DNA of 38,684 bases, from positions 1 to 38,684 of the forward strand of contig NZGD01000175.1 in the NCBI GenBank assembly GCA_002690925.1. The letters run 5' to 3'. The DNA is from Rhodopirellula sp. Lineage in GTDB: Bacteria; Planctomycetota; Planctomycetia; Pirellulales; Pirellulaceae. The notes below the pieces were generated by a model. The model did not search any database. It was not told where the DNA came from and worked only from the letters and a program-made list of their open reading frames with translations. A program made the translations under genes and the position numbers. Positions within the stretch are counted from its first letter, which is position 1; the number at the start of each line of letters is the position of its first letter. Below, one piece after another: positions 27,049 to 36,745 of this stretch.

Positions 27049-27861
27049 ATGCAAGCGGCTACGAAACAATCAAAAGTCCCCTCTAGCGCGAACGGAGAAA
27101 CAGCGGGGTCGGTACCAGCACTGGATCGGTCCCTGGATCTCCTCGAAACACTCAGTGTGGAGCCATTTGGGCTGACGCTTTCTCAACTCAGTGAGAAGCT
27201 TAGCGCCCCGAAGAACTCGGTGTTTCGGATCACTCAAACACTTCTTTCCCGTGGCTACGTGGCTCGGGACGAAAGCACTCTGGCGTTTCGCCTGAGTTCG
27301 AAACTCTTGAAACTTGCGCCTCCGCAATGGGGAGGCGTCAGTTTGCCCGCAGCGTCACGTGAGGCGATGAACTGGTTGCGAGATGAAACGGGAGAAACCG
27401 TGCAGCTTGGCGTGCTCAGCGAGTACGAAGGTGTCATTATTGATCAAGTGGAAGGAAATCAGTCGCTCAGGATAGTTGTCGATTTGGGCATTCGATTCGC
27501 ACTTCATGACAACGCACCGGGGAAATTGCTGCTAGCCTACATGACACCCGAACAGCAGAGTCTGGCGCTGTCGGAAATAAAGCTCACCGCGACAACCTCG
27601 CGGACGATCACAACCAAGACAGAGTTGCGCAAAGAGTGTGAGCGAATTATTGGCACTGGATATTCAACCGATTACGCCGAAGCCGATGACGGCGTACATT
27701 GCATCGCAGCACCGATCTTCGACACAGATGAACAAGTGGTTGGGACGCTTTGGATTTCAGGTCCCGCCAAGCGGATGCCTAAAAGCACCTTCCGTGAACT
27801 AGGTGAGAAGGTGAGTACAACGGGGCAACGAATCTCGCGTCTGATTCGGGAGATGGCATGA
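27049..27861 (+). CDS. IclR family transcriptional regulator
   Basis: 270 residues from ATG 27049. The N-terminal winged helix is clear: ALDRSLDLLETLS, LTLSQLSEKLSAPKNSVFRITQTLLSRGYVARD. The C-terminal IclR effector domain follows: RDETGETVQLGVLSEYEGVIIDQVEG, ALHDNAPGKLLLAYM, GYSTDYAEADDGVHCIAAPIFD and VVGTLWISGP. ATGs at 27019 and 27037 are in frame, but the twin palindromes overlap them. Its stop overlaps the first sulfatase start (ATGA at 27858), so it is probably the local regulator of the sulfatase operon, sensing a breakdown product. That role is inferred from position. Confidence 0.9.
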   Translation: MQAATKQSKVPSSANGETAGSVPALDRSLDLLETLSVEPFGLTLSQLSEKLSAPKNSVFRITQTLLSRGYVARDESTLAFRLSSKLLKLAPPQWGGVSLPAASREAMNWLRDETGETVQLGVLSEYEGVIIDQVEGNQSLRIVVDLGIRFALHDNAPGKLLLAYMTPEQQSLALSEIKLTATTSRTITTKTELRKECERIIGTGYSTDYAEADDGVHCIAAPIFDTDEQVVGTLWISGPAKRMPKSTFRELGEKVSTTGQRISRLIREMA

Positions 27862-29315
27862 GCCTCGATCGGGTCACACTGGTTTGTATTGCGGCGATGG
27901 GGGCGATGCTCTTTACGCCGTGCGATGTCGGTGCGGAACTTCATCGCAAGCCGAATGTCCTGATCATAGTCACGGACGACCAGGGATACGCTGACTTGAG
28001 CGCGTATGATCATTCGGCAGCGGACATACAGACACCGAACATGGATCGTCTTGCAAAACGTGGCGTGCTGTTCACTCAGGCATACTCGTCGGCAGCGGTG
28101 TGCAGTCCGGCGCGAGCGGGGTGGAACACAGGGCAGCATCAGGTGCGTTGGGATCCGAGGAGTAGTTTCGCTTGCGGCCTTCCCAATGGCGCGCCTCATC
28201 TTGCGGCGATGCTCAAGAAGCAAGGATACGACACAGCAAAATTCGGGAAGAACGACTACGGCGGGAAGACGCTCCATCGGAAGGACGTTTATGCCTATCC
28301 ACTGAATCACGGATACGACGAGTTCCTCGGGTTCTCCGCCCATGGTCACGACTTCTTTCTGCTCTCCGAAGAGATCCGCAACCGCACGCCCGACCCGCGC
28401 AGTCATAGCGCGGTGGTGGGGCCGCTGCAGCACAACCGAGGGGAAAAGGAGTTCAAGGATGGCTACCTTACAGAGATCTTTACCCATGCGGCAATCGACT
28501 TCATGCAGCGGAAGCGAGACCAGCCGTTTTACGTGACGCTCTCCTACAACGCGGTACATCATCTGATTCACCAGTCGCCGAAGCGTTACCTCGACAAGCA
28601 CGGTGTAAAGGAGATTCCTAACTACGACCCAGACAAGGACGGCAGTTACGCCGAGTGGTTCAACCAATACATTACTCTCGGCAAGATCACCGATGCGGAG
28701 ATGCGCAAGTATTACCTGGCGAACCTGGATTGCCTCGACGACAATATCGGCCGGCTACTCGACGCGCTGGACGAGTTCAAGCTAACAGACAACACCATTG
28801 TCGTGTTCTTTTCCGACAACGGCGGTCCGCCCACGAATGGGGCGTGGAACCGTCCGCTCGCGGGAAGCAAGTTCACTCTTTGGGAAGGCGGCATTCGTAT
28901 TCCATTCATCCTCTCGCGCCCAAACGATCCCAATGCCGGCGAAACATGGGACCAGGTCGTGTCGACTCTCGATGTGGCGCCCACCATACTAGAGGCAACG
29001 GGTATTGCCCTTCCCAAAGGACTTGATGGTCAGCCGATTGCGAAGTCCGACGCATCGCGCGATCTGTTTTGGCGTTTCAACAAGAGCCATGCGGTGCGCA
29101 GTGGCGACTGGAAGTTGCTACACAATGGCGGCAAGCATAGGCGAGTGCCGACATCGGGAATCGTGAACCGGGAGCAATACCTGACGGGCACGCGCCTGTT
29201 CAATCTCAAAGAGGATCGCAGCGAAAGCCAGGACCTCGCGGAGAAGCACCCCGAGGTCGTGGGGCGACTTCAACGCTTGTATCTGGAGTGGTCGAACGAA
29301 GTGGCCAAGAAGTGA
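27858..29315 (+). CDS. S1 family sulfatase, first of three
   Basis: 485 residues. A signal peptide (VTLVCIAAMGAMLFTPCDVGA) is followed by the metal-binding start KPNVLIIVTDDQGYADLSAY (D40, D41). The formylglycine motif is C82-S-P-A-R86, and VVFFSDNGGPPTNGAWNRPLAGSKFTLWEGGIRIPFI holds the remaining metal and sulfate-binding residues. It hydrolyses a sulfate ester of an unknown, probably polysaccharide, substrate in the periplasm after Cys82 is oxidised to formylglycine. The start is coupled to the regulator by a four-base overlap. The next sulfatase begins 14 bases after the stop. Confidence 0.93.
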   Translation: MSLDRVTLVCIAAMGAMLFTPCDVGAELHRKPNVLIIVTDDQGYADLSAYDHSAADIQTPNMDRLAKRGVLFTQAYSSAAVCSPARAGWNTGQHQVRWDPRSSFACGLPNGAPHLAAMLKKQGYDTAKFGKNDYGGKTLHRKDVYAYPLNHGYDEFLGFSAHGHDFFLLSEEIRNRTPDPRSHSAVVGPLQHNRGEKEFKDGYLTEIFTHAAIDFMQRKRDQPFYVTLSYNAVHHLIHQSPKRYLDKHGVKEIPNYDPDKDGSYAEWFNQYITLGKITDAEMRKYYLANLDCLDDNIGRLLDALDEFKLTDNTIVVFFSDNGGPPTNGAWNRPLAGSKFTLWEGGIRIPFILSRPNDPNAGETWDQVVSTLDVAPTILEATGIALPKGLDGQPIAKSDASRDLFWRFNKSHAVRSGDWKLLHNGGKHRRVPTSGIVNREQYLTGTRLFNLKEDRSESQDLAEKHPEVVGRLQRLYLEWSNEVAKK

Positions 29316-29329
29316 AAGGGAACTCGCTG

Positions 29330-30736
29330 ATGAAACAATGGATCTTCATACTGTCGTTATTGTTCTTCTCTGCCGCAACGGTGCCTGCGGCCGCGCAAAG
29401 TGACAAACCCAATGTGCTGTTCATTGTTGTTGACGACATGGGGTGGCGAGATCTCGGCAGCTACGGACATCCAACCCACGAAACACCAAACCTCGACAAG
29501 CTCGCCGAACACGGTATGCGCTTCACCAACGCCTACGCGGCCTGTCCGATCTGTGGACCGTCGCGGGCAGCGATCATGACCGGAAAGTTTCCGTCGACCA
29601 GCGGATTCGTTGATAATTTTGTCAGCGAAACCAAAGGCGGAGTTTTGAAACGTACGCAAGAACGTTCCCATCTTGAACTCAAGACGGTTACGCTCGCGGA
29701 GAGCCTGAAAGCTGGTGGCTATCAGACCGGCTTTCTTGGGAAATGGCACCTGACGAATAACGACGAAACGCATCTGCCGACCGATCAGGGTTTCGATGTC
29801 AATATTGCCGGCGGATGGAAAGGACATCCACGCGATGGCTATTTTAGTCCGTACAAACTCGCCCATCTTAAAGACGGTCCCAAAGGCGAATATCTGACTG
29901 ACCGACTGACGACCGAAGCAATTGGCGTGCTTGACCGGTTTTCGAAACACCAAGTGCCGTGGATGCTCTACCTGAGCTACTACACGGTCCACGCGCCGTT
30001 CCACTCGAAGCCGGAAAAGACAAAGAAATATGCGGCCAAAAAAACAAAGAATCCGAAATATGGCGGGATGATGGAATCGATGGACGAAAATATCGGTCGC
30101 ATCCTTTTGTGGCTTGACGAAAAAGGGTTGCGCGAAAACACGGTCATCTTTTTTACATCCGACAACGGGGGCCATAGACCGGCAACGGATAACACTCCGC
30201 TCCGTGGACACAAAGGCGATTTGTATGAGGGCGGGATACGCGTTTGCTGCATTGCCGAAGGGCCTGGTGTTTCCAAGGGCGCGGTCAGTGATACGCCGAT
30301 CCACGGAGCCGATTTCTACGCAACGTTGCTCGAAATGGCGGGTATCGAAAAGAAGCCTGAAATCGCACCGGACAGCGTGAGCCTTGTCCCGCTGCTCAAA
30401 GACGACACGAAGTTCAAACGCGGCCCGATGTTCTGGCACTATCCGGTTGCCAAGCGGCTAACCCCCTTGTCCGAACCGGGTAGCGTGGTTCGGGACGGCG
30501 ACTGGAAGTTCCTCCATTTCTATTCCGATGGACGGAGCGAGCTATTCAATTTGAAAGAAGACATCGGCGAAACGAAAAACCTGATCGACACGATGCCGGA
30601 AAAGGCGGCGGCGATGAAAGCACAGCTCGATGCCGAACTCAAAAAACACAACGCGATCATACCGACGGCCGTACCAGTGAAAGCTTCACGTCCGGCGAGA
30701 GCAAAGAGTGCGGTGAAACAACAAACGGAATCGTGA
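29330..30736 (+). CDS. S1 family sulfatase, second of three
   Basis: 468 residues from ATG 29330 (MKQWIFILSLLFFSAATVPAAA leader). Metal site KPNVLFIVVDDMGWRDLGSYG (D35, D36). Formylglycine motif C75-G-P-S-R79 in CPICGPSRAAIMTGKFP. The second metal half is NTVIFFTSDNGG followed by TPLRGHKGDLYEGGIRV. The C-terminus is a Lys/Ala-rich tail (VPVKASRPARAKSAVKQQ). The frame is open back to 29288, inside the previous gene, but only the 29330 start gives a leader at the N-terminus. It differs from its neighbours in sequence, so it probably has a different regiospecificity. Confidence 0.92.
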   Translation: MKQWIFILSLLFFSAATVPAAAQSDKPNVLFIVVDDMGWRDLGSYGHPTHETPNLDKLAEHGMRFTNAYAACPICGPSRAAIMTGKFPSTSGFVDNFVSETKGGVLKRTQERSHLELKTVTLAESLKAGGYQTGFLGKWHLTNNDETHLPTDQGFDVNIAGGWKGHPRDGYFSPYKLAHLKDGPKGEYLTDRLTTEAIGVLDRFSKHQVPWMLYLSYYTVHAPFHSKPEKTKKYAAKKTKNPKYGGMMESMDENIGRILLWLDEKGLRENTVIFFTSDNGGHRPATDNTPLRGHKGDLYEGGIRVCCIAEGPGVSKGAVSDTPIHGADFYATLLEMAGIEKKPEIAPDSVSLVPLLKDDTKFKRGPMFWHYPVAKRLTPLSEPGSVVRDGDWKFLHFYSDGRSELFNLKEDIGETKNLIDTMPEKAAAMKAQLDAELKKHNAIIPTAVPVKASRPARAKSAVKQQTES

Positions 30737-30740
30737 ACCC

Positions 30741-32315
30741 TTGAAAAACTACAATACCTCAGTCGTTTATACCGTCGTCGCCTTGCTGTGCGCTTCCAAC
30801 GCATATGGCGCAGAGCAACCAGATTGCCCCAACATCATCTTCATCCTCGCAGATGACATGGGCTACAACGGGCTGAGTTGCTACGGTGCGACACGGATCA
30901 AGACGCCGAATCTTGATCGGCTGGCAAGCGAGGGCATCCGGTTCACTGACGGTCATTGCGCCGCCTCAACGTGCACGCCAACGCGGTATGGCTTTATGAC
31001 TGGGCGTTACCCGTTCCGCTCGTGGTGCAGCTATAGCGCGCTGAGCACCAACGCTCCGCTGTTGATCGATATCAACCGCCCGACAGTGGCGTCCTTCCTT
31101 AGAGCACAGGGTTATACGACGTCGATCGTCGGCAAGTGGCACTTGGGGTATGGCAAGGCGGAGGGATTCGCTGACAATCGCGGCAACGCGCCGCCGAACC
31201 ATTGGAAGCCGCGTGGCCCGGGACCCAACTGGAACGGCGAACTGAAACCGGGGCCGCTGGAGAACGGCTTCGACTACGCCTACGTTATCCCTGTTGCGAA
31301 CAGCTTCCCGCCCTACGTGATCGTCGAAGACTACCGCGTCGTTGGCCTGCAGCCGGACAGCCCGATCGGCAAGATGGAATCGAAGAACAGCGGCAAGATG
31401 GAGGGCGGCGAGGGCGCACGTTGGAAGGATGAAGACCTCGTCGATATGTTTACTAACAAGCTGGTGTCGCAGCTGGAAGGTTACGCAAAAGACGGCAAGC
31501 CCTTCTTTCTGTATTACCCGGCATTTCAACCGCATAAGCCCTGGAAACCCAACGCACGCTTTAAGGGCTCGAGCCAGGCGGGAGCCTACGGCGACGTGAT
31601 TCAGGAATTGGACTGGTCCGTGGGGGAACTGCTCAAGACCCTCGACCGGCTCAAGCTGGCCGACAACACCATCGTGATCTTTTCAAGCGACAACGGCGCT
31701 AGCGGACGCAACTTCAATGGTCACAGCGCGAACGGCAGATTTCGTGGTGGCAAGGGTGACCTGACCGAAGGCGGGCACCGTGTGCCTTTCATTGTGCGCT
31801 GGCCGGGCAGGATCAAGCCGGGGCTCGAGTCGAACGTGTTGATCTCGCAGTCAGACCTGTTTGCAACCTTCGCCGCAATCATCGGAGCGGACTTGCCCAA
31901 GGGTGCCGCGCCGGACAGCTATAGCATTCTGCCCGCTCTACGGGGAGAGCAGCTACCCAATCCCGAGCGTCCGGTCGTCATGTCTAGCGGCGGGACAGGT
32001 GCGCTCTCCATCCGCTCGGGCAAGTGGAAGCTGATGCTCGGTCAGGGTGATTGTGGCTACCGAGAGTTCTTCAGCAGAAAGCCCCATCCTGCACCAAAAC
32101 GCGGCGATCCGCCCGCCCAGCTCTATGATGTTGTTGCCGACCCTGGCGAGAAACATAACCTGTACGTGAAAAAGCCGGAGATCGTCCATCGGCTGATGTT
32201 GACCTTGCTGACGATCCAAGCCGAGGAGGGCTACAAGCCGGATAGCCCTGAACAGCTGAAGGAACAAATCACCATCCAGCAGTTAAATGCATTATTGCGT
32301 GAGGAATCAAAATGA
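30741..32315 (+). CDS. S1 family sulfatase, third of three
   Basis: 524 residues from TTG 30741, four bases after the previous stop. The leader (MKNYNTSVVYTVVALLCASNAYG) and PNIIFILADDMGYNGLSCYG (D38, D39) are followed by the formylglycine motif C78-T-P-T-R82. The later metal half is NTIVIFSSDNGASGRNFNGH with GRFRGGKGDLTEGGHRVPFIVRWPG. The 'TPTR' core and the long insert around PPNHWKPRGPGPNWNGELKPG set it apart from the other two. No ribosome site is seen, so re-initiation after the previous gene is likely. The stop overlaps the next start by four bases. Confidence 0.92.
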   Translation: MKNYNTSVVYTVVALLCASNAYGAEQPDCPNIIFILADDMGYNGLSCYGATRIKTPNLDRLASEGIRFTDGHCAASTCTPTRYGFMTGRYPFRSWCSYSALSTNAPLLIDINRPTVASFLRAQGYTTSIVGKWHLGYGKAEGFADNRGNAPPNHWKPRGPGPNWNGELKPGPLENGFDYAYVIPVANSFPPYVIVEDYRVVGLQPDSPIGKMESKNSGKMEGGEGARWKDEDLVDMFTNKLVSQLEGYAKDGKPFFLYYPAFQPHKPWKPNARFKGSSQAGAYGDVIQELDWSVGELLKTLDRLKLADNTIVIFSSDNGASGRNFNGHSANGRFRGGKGDLTEGGHRVPFIVRWPGRIKPGLESNVLISQSDLFATFAAIIGADLPKGAAPDSYSILPALRGEQLPNPERPVVMSSGGTGALSIRSGKWKLMLGQGDCGYREFFSRKPHPAPKRGDPPAQLYDVVADPGEKHNLYVKKPEIVHRLMLTLLTIQAEEGYKPDSPEQLKEQITIQQLNALLREESK

Positions 32316-35176
32316 GGAGATTCGAGCGTATCTTCCTTTCGGTCATGGCTGCAGGTTCGCTTCTGTGCCTCTGTTTTGTGCCGAGCTCGTTGCAAGCAGA
32401 AGACCCGATCGAATTAGAAGACTCGATTGAGTTATTTGGGCGGTATTGCCTGGACTGTCATACAGGGCCAGACGCAGAAGGCGCCTTCAATCTCAGTCTG
32501 AAGATTGAAGGCCGGCCGTTCGACGCAACGCTGATCTTCGAAAACATCGCCACCGCAAAGATGCCACCGGCTGACGTGGATGCGCCGTCGGAGGCGGAGC
32601 GAAGCAAAATGTTGTCATGGCTGGCTGGTCAGCAGTCGGCATCCGAACCAAACGCGTTCCGAAGGCTAAGCCGGCATGAATTTGTACACAGTGTGAACGA
32701 CCTGCTCGGGACGAAGCTCGATCTGGCCGCACAAATTCCGGAAGACCGCGGCACGCGGACTTTTGATTCTGACCGGCGCATCGGACTCAGTCGCCAAATG
32801 CTGACCAGCTACTTTGCCGTCGCCGACGAAATGCTTGAGCATGCGTTGCCGGTTGACGGGTTTGCGAATGAACAAACATGGGTGACAAACAAACTGCAGG
32901 ACAGCCACGAGACGTACAACATTTACCTCCGCAACTACCAAGACGGTGTACTGTTCTCATGGACGCGAGCCAACAACGGGAACAGTTACTCGTTCTTTTA
33001 CGACCACTTTGACCCGCCGGTTGCGGGCTGGTATGAGCTGACGTTTGATGCCGCCAAGGTCGGCGATTTGCAGGGGGATGTCAGCATTCAGGTTCACGCT
33101 GGTAGATACTATTACGCCGACGATCGACCGCAGCCACAGCGATTGCTGGGCGTGATCTCCGTCGGTAACGAGGAGGTCGAAGCGAAGACGATTCGAGCTT
33201 ACTTGCGGCCCGGTGAAAACGTCTCCGTGCATTGTTTTCACAAGGACAATTTCCGCGAGAAAAACCCGCGACGCGGTGCCTACATCAAGCAAATGACGGC
33301 ACGCGGGCCGCTGCAGGACGCGTGGCCGCCACGTCGTTATGGGATGTTGTTTGGAGACCTGCCGGTCGAAACGATCGGCGATCCGGAGCGTCAGGGAGGA
33401 AAAAAGAATGGGGAGAAAATATCCCTTGCTCACGCCTCGGGTTACCAGTCGAAATTGCAAAGGATTGGTGGTTACATCACTGTCAGCAGTTTTCAGGATG
33501 GGATGGAAAAAGAGAAAATGCAGGATGGCTCCAACCGCACGTTTTGGCACACGCGATTCAAGCCGACACTAGCGGAGCCTCCGCATTACGTGGTCCTTCA
33601 TAATCCAAACCATCACAGGATCGAAGGGCTTTCGTATGCGACATGGTCCGGCGGCAACGGGAATGGTCAGATTGAAAATTTTGAAGTCTACGCATCAAAA
33701 GATGGAAAGGATTGGGGCAAGCCCATCGCCGGCGGAAATCTCGAAACGCGGCTCGCAAACGAACAACCGATTCCGTTTTCAGAGGCAACGAACGCTCCGT
33801 TTATCAAGTTCCTGGCGACGCAATCGTTCAGCATTGATGGCCGATCACTCGCCTCGATTGGCAAGTTGGATGTTGTTGTGACGCTGAATGAAGCACTTGC
33901 AAAATCGCAGGTTTCAATTGCGTCCGCTCGTATTGAGGATCTGCGCTCGGTCGTCCGTCGGTTTGCAAAACGCGCGTTCTCATCCAGCCTTTCAGATTCT
34001 GAGTTGCAGCCGTATTTTGATGTCGCCCAGGAATCGCTTCAGCGTGATGGCGATTTCATTGAAGCAGCGAAGACCGGTTTCAAAGCCGTGATCTGCTCTC
34101 ACCGTTTCCTGATGGCTCCTGGAGAACATTCCAGCGAACAGCATTCCCAGGCCGCAGCTCTCGCGCGAACGATCTGGCTGTCGGTGCCGGATGAACGAGC
34201 GATTGATTTGAACCTGCCGCTGCAAGATCAGATCGCAGCCATGCTGGATGATCCGCGTTCAGACCGGATGGTGAAGTCGCTTTGCGATCAATGGTTAAAC
34301 CTTCGATCATGGAACAACGTGTCACCGTCGCTAAAGCTTTATCCACGCTACGACGATTTGCTGAATCACTACCTTCCGCTCGAAACGAATGCTTACCTTG
34401 CCCACCTGATTCGTGAAAACCGCTCGGTTCGCGAGCTGGTTGATTCCGATTACTCTTTTCTAAATCAGAGGCTCGCGAGCCACTACGGCATTGGCGAAGT
34501 CGTGGGCCAGCAAATGCGAAAGGTTTCCTTCGATGCGGATGTTCCCCGCGGCGGCCTACTGACAATGGGCAGTGTCCTGAAAGTGACAACTGATGGTTTC
34601 GGCACATCACCGATTCTGCGAGGTGCATGGATTTCCAAGAACATCGTTGGCACCCCTGTTTCCCCGCCGCCGGAAACGGTCGAAGCGATCGAACCTGAGC
34701 ACGGAGCCGACGTTGCGTCGCTGCGTGAGCAGATTGCACAGCACAAAAACAGCGACGCCTGCTACGCATGTCACAAGAGCATCGATCCGTATGGATTCGC
34801 GTTGGAGAATTTTGACTCAACAGGCCAGTGGCGAACCAGGTATTCCACGGAGTTGCCTCACCGAGGGACGTTTACGTTTCGGTCGAATGGCTATTTCAAG
34901 ACAACTTCAGTGATTGATGCCGCAGGCGAAATCAACGAGCAGACATTTACAGACATCTTTGGTCTGAAGAAAATCCTGGTCTCGGACGAACGCAAGATCG
35001 CGTACAACTTTGCCAAAAAGCTTTTTGAGTACGCCAACGGATATGCGCCCAGTTTGAAGCAACGAATTGAGTTGTTGGCGATGACCAATCCGGCAGGCTG
35101 TAGAATACGGGACTTAGTGACCAATGTGCTTGTATATTCGGTTGGACTGCAGCCAATGCAAACGGCAAAGCAATGA
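32312..35176 (+). CDS. DUF1592/DUF1588/DUF1585-type exported c-haem protein with discoidin-like insert
   Basis: 954 residues. Signal peptide (MRRFERIFLSVMAAGSLLCLCF). A first haem-type motif is C46-L-D-C49-H50 with NIATAKMPP (PSD1/cytochrome-like start). FRRLSRHEFVHSVNDLLG marks DUF1587. The 360-530 region resembles an F5/8-type C (discoidin) sugar-binding fold (HYVVLHNPNHHRIEGLSYATWSG, IENFEVYASKDGKDW). LCDQWLNLRSW and YSFLNQRLASHYGI mark DUF1592, GGLLTMGSVLKVTTDGFGTSPILRGAWI marks DUF1588, and C817-Y-A-C820-H821 is a second CxxCH. FAKKLFEYANGYAP marks DUF1585. Such genes pair with DUF1552 genes in planctomycetes. Function is unproven; periplasmic oxidation of a sugar or alcohol is a guess. 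Confidence 0.88.
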   Translation: MRRFERIFLSVMAAGSLLCLCFVPSSLQAEDPIELEDSIELFGRYCLDCHTGPDAEGAFNLSLKIEGRPFDATLIFENIATAKMPPADVDAPSEAERSKMLSWLAGQQSASEPNAFRRLSRHEFVHSVNDLLGTKLDLAAQIPEDRGTRTFDSDRRIGLSRQMLTSYFAVADEMLEHALPVDGFANEQTWVTNKLQDSHETYNIYLRNYQDGVLFSWTRANNGNSYSFFYDHFDPPVAGWYELTFDAAKVGDLQGDVSIQVHAGRYYYADDRPQPQRLLGVISVGNEEVEAKTIRAYLRPGENVSVHCFHKDNFREKNPRRGAYIKQMTARGPLQDAWPPRRYGMLFGDLPVETIGDPERQGGKKNGEKISLAHASGYQSKLQRIGGYITVSSFQDGMEKEKMQDGSNRTFWHTRFKPTLAEPPHYVVLHNPNHHRIEGLSYATWSGGNGNGQIENFEVYASKDGKDWGKPIAGGNLETRLANEQPIPFSEATNAPFIKFLATQSFSIDGRSLASIGKLDVVVTLNEALAKSQVSIASARIEDLRSVVRRFAKRAFSSSLSDSELQPYFDVAQESLQRDGDFIEAAKTGFKAVICSHRFLMAPGEHSSEQHSQAAALARTIWLSVPDERAIDLNLPLQDQIAAMLDDPRSDRMVKSLCDQWLNLRSWNNVSPSLKLYPRYDDLLNHYLPLETNAYLAHLIRENRSVRELVDSDYSFLNQRLASHYGIGEVVGQQMRKVSFDADVPRGGLLTMGSVLKVTTDGFGTSPILRGAWISKNIVGTPVSPPPETVEAIEPEHGADVASLREQIAQHKNSDACYACHKSIDPYGFALENFDSTGQWRTRYSTELPHRGTFTFRSNGYFKTTSVIDAAGEINEQTFTDIFGLKKILVSDERKIAYNFAKKLFEYANGYAPSLKQRIELLAMTNPAGCRIRDLVTNVLVYSVGLQPMQTAKQ

Positions 35177-35348
35177 GGACGACGAAATGAACGGTCTGAA
35201 CCCCATGGTAAATCGAAGCGTCGGCAAGGGATTGCAGCAGTCTGAATCGCCGGGTTCCCAAGTCCATGCGAACCCGAAATCAGGTTCACTCTGACGGAAG
35301 GTAATTTGGTTCATTGGGTGAATTTTAGCGACGAGAAAGATTAAAAAA

Positions 35349-36587
35349 ATGAAGATGCCGACACGAAGAGATGCGTTGAAATTTGGGGCCGCATTGCCAT
35401 TGGCGATGCAGTCACTGAACCTTCGCGCCAACGCAGGTTCCAGACCGGGGCCAAAGCGGATTATGTTCATTTGTAATTCGCTGGGCTTCTATGAACCGTA
35501 CTTCTTTCCCAAGACACGCGGTGACCTCTCCACTTCCAAATATCTGAAATCTGTCGAGCCGAAGAACAAGCTGACCGTCTTTGAAAACCTCTATCACCCG
35601 GGGATGGAGACCAGCAATCACGATTCGGAAAAGTCGTTTCTTACCGGTGTGCCCAAACCCGAAGCTCCGAACTTCGTCAACTCGATCTCGCTCGATCAGA
35701 TGCTCACACGCAAGATGGGTGGAGACACTCGCTTTCCATTTCTGCCGCTGAGCATTTACGACCGTGGTTGGGGATGCTCGTGGAACGATCGAGGCGTCGC
35801 GATACCGCCGCTCCACGACGTGGAACAAATCCACAACAGGCTGTTTGGGGAAGAAGACCTTTCCGCAAAACGCAAACAAATCGCGAAGGACCAGGCAGTC
35901 ATCGCCTGTTTGCGGCGTGATCTGCGACAAATGGAAATCGGACGCGTCCGCGAACGATCTGTAACATCCAAAATAGAAACCTACCGCAACGTCATCGCCG
36001 AGTTGGAAAAGCAGATCGCACACGAAGCCTTCTGGCTGGACACTGCAAAGCCTGATGTCCCGGGCACGCTTAGCGATGACCCGGAGTTTGCATTTTCAAC
36101 GAAGGTCGAAAACCTGCTGAAACTTTCGAAGTTTGCCCTGCAAACTGATTCGACCCGCGTGATCACGCTCAGCCTGGACTGGATTTACGGAGCCATCAAA
36201 GTCCCCGGCGCGACCGGAGGTTGGCATACACTGTCTCATCACGGCGGAAAGCAGAACAAGCTCGATCCACTCAGCCGAATTGAGATGGACATTGTCAAAC
36301 ATCTCAATCGGTTCTTGACCGAGATGGATCAGATCAAGGAAGGAAATGGCACACTGCTCGATCACACCACGGTCGTCATTGGCAGCAACTTTGGTGACGC
36401 ATCGAATCACACCTGTAACAACCTTCCAACGATCGTGGCTGGCGGTGGTTATCGGCATCAAACTCATACCCTTGCAGAGAAGCCGATGCCACTGTGCAAT
36501 CTTTGGCTTGAGTTGCTTCACAAACACAACATCGATGACGGGGCGTTTGGAAGCAGCGACCGGAACGCAAATCTGCTGCCAACATAG
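35349..36587 (+). CDS. DUF1552 exported protein
   Basis: 412 residues from ATG 35349. A twin-arginine-like leader, MKMPTRRDALKFGAALPLAMQ, is followed by RIMFICNSLGFYEPYFFP. Family landmarks are LYHPGMETSNHDSEKSFLTG, SISLDQMLTRKMGG, ASNHTCNNLPTIVAGGG and PLCNLWLELLHKHNIDDGAFGSSD. DUF1552 genes normally follow a DUF1592-type gene, as here with a 172-base gap. Within the gap a 35-codon frame (35187-35294) looks like non-coding spacer. The Arg-Arg leader suggests folding in the cytoplasm before export. Biochemical role unknown. Confidence 0.88.
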   Translation: MKMPTRRDALKFGAALPLAMQSLNLRANAGSRPGPKRIMFICNSLGFYEPYFFPKTRGDLSTSKYLKSVEPKNKLTVFENLYHPGMETSNHDSEKSFLTGVPKPEAPNFVNSISLDQMLTRKMGGDTRFPFLPLSIYDRGWGCSWNDRGVAIPPLHDVEQIHNRLFGEEDLSAKRKQIAKDQAVIACLRRDLRQMEIGRVRERSVTSKIETYRNVIAELEKQIAHEAFWLDTAKPDVPGTLSDDPEFAFSTKVENLLKLSKFALQTDSTRVITLSLDWIYGAIKVPGATGGWHTLSHHGGKQNKLDPLSRIEMDIVKHLNRFLTEMDQIKEGNGTLLDHTTVVIGSNFGDASNHTCNNLPTIVAGGGYRHQTHTLAEKPMPLCNLWLELLHKHNIDDGAFGSSDRNANLLPT

Positions 36588-36745
36588 TGCAGTAGTGCCA
36601 TTTCGCGGCGGCTGATTCGCGCTGCCCGAGTCACACGGTTGGAACGGTTGGCGGAGTAGCAAGACCCGAGGGTGTGAACTCGGCCACTGGCCGACAAGGC
36701 AATTCGGTCGCCAGCGCGCTTCGATTGCATCGACCGCTCAGATTC

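Noticed and set aside
27672..28667. 331-codon minus-strand frame across the IclR/sulfatase junction
   Set aside because: It overlaps two well-supported genes and its Arg/Val-rich translation has no recognisable domain.
29357..30439. 360-codon open frame on the minus strand inside the second sulfatase
   Set aside because: It is a shadow of a G+C-rich gene: no leader or family motif, and the plus strand encodes a complete sulfatase.
35187..35294. 35-codon frame between the DUF1592 and DUF1552 genes
   Set aside because: It has a weak purine-rich stretch upstream but no protein character; more likely leader or spacer.
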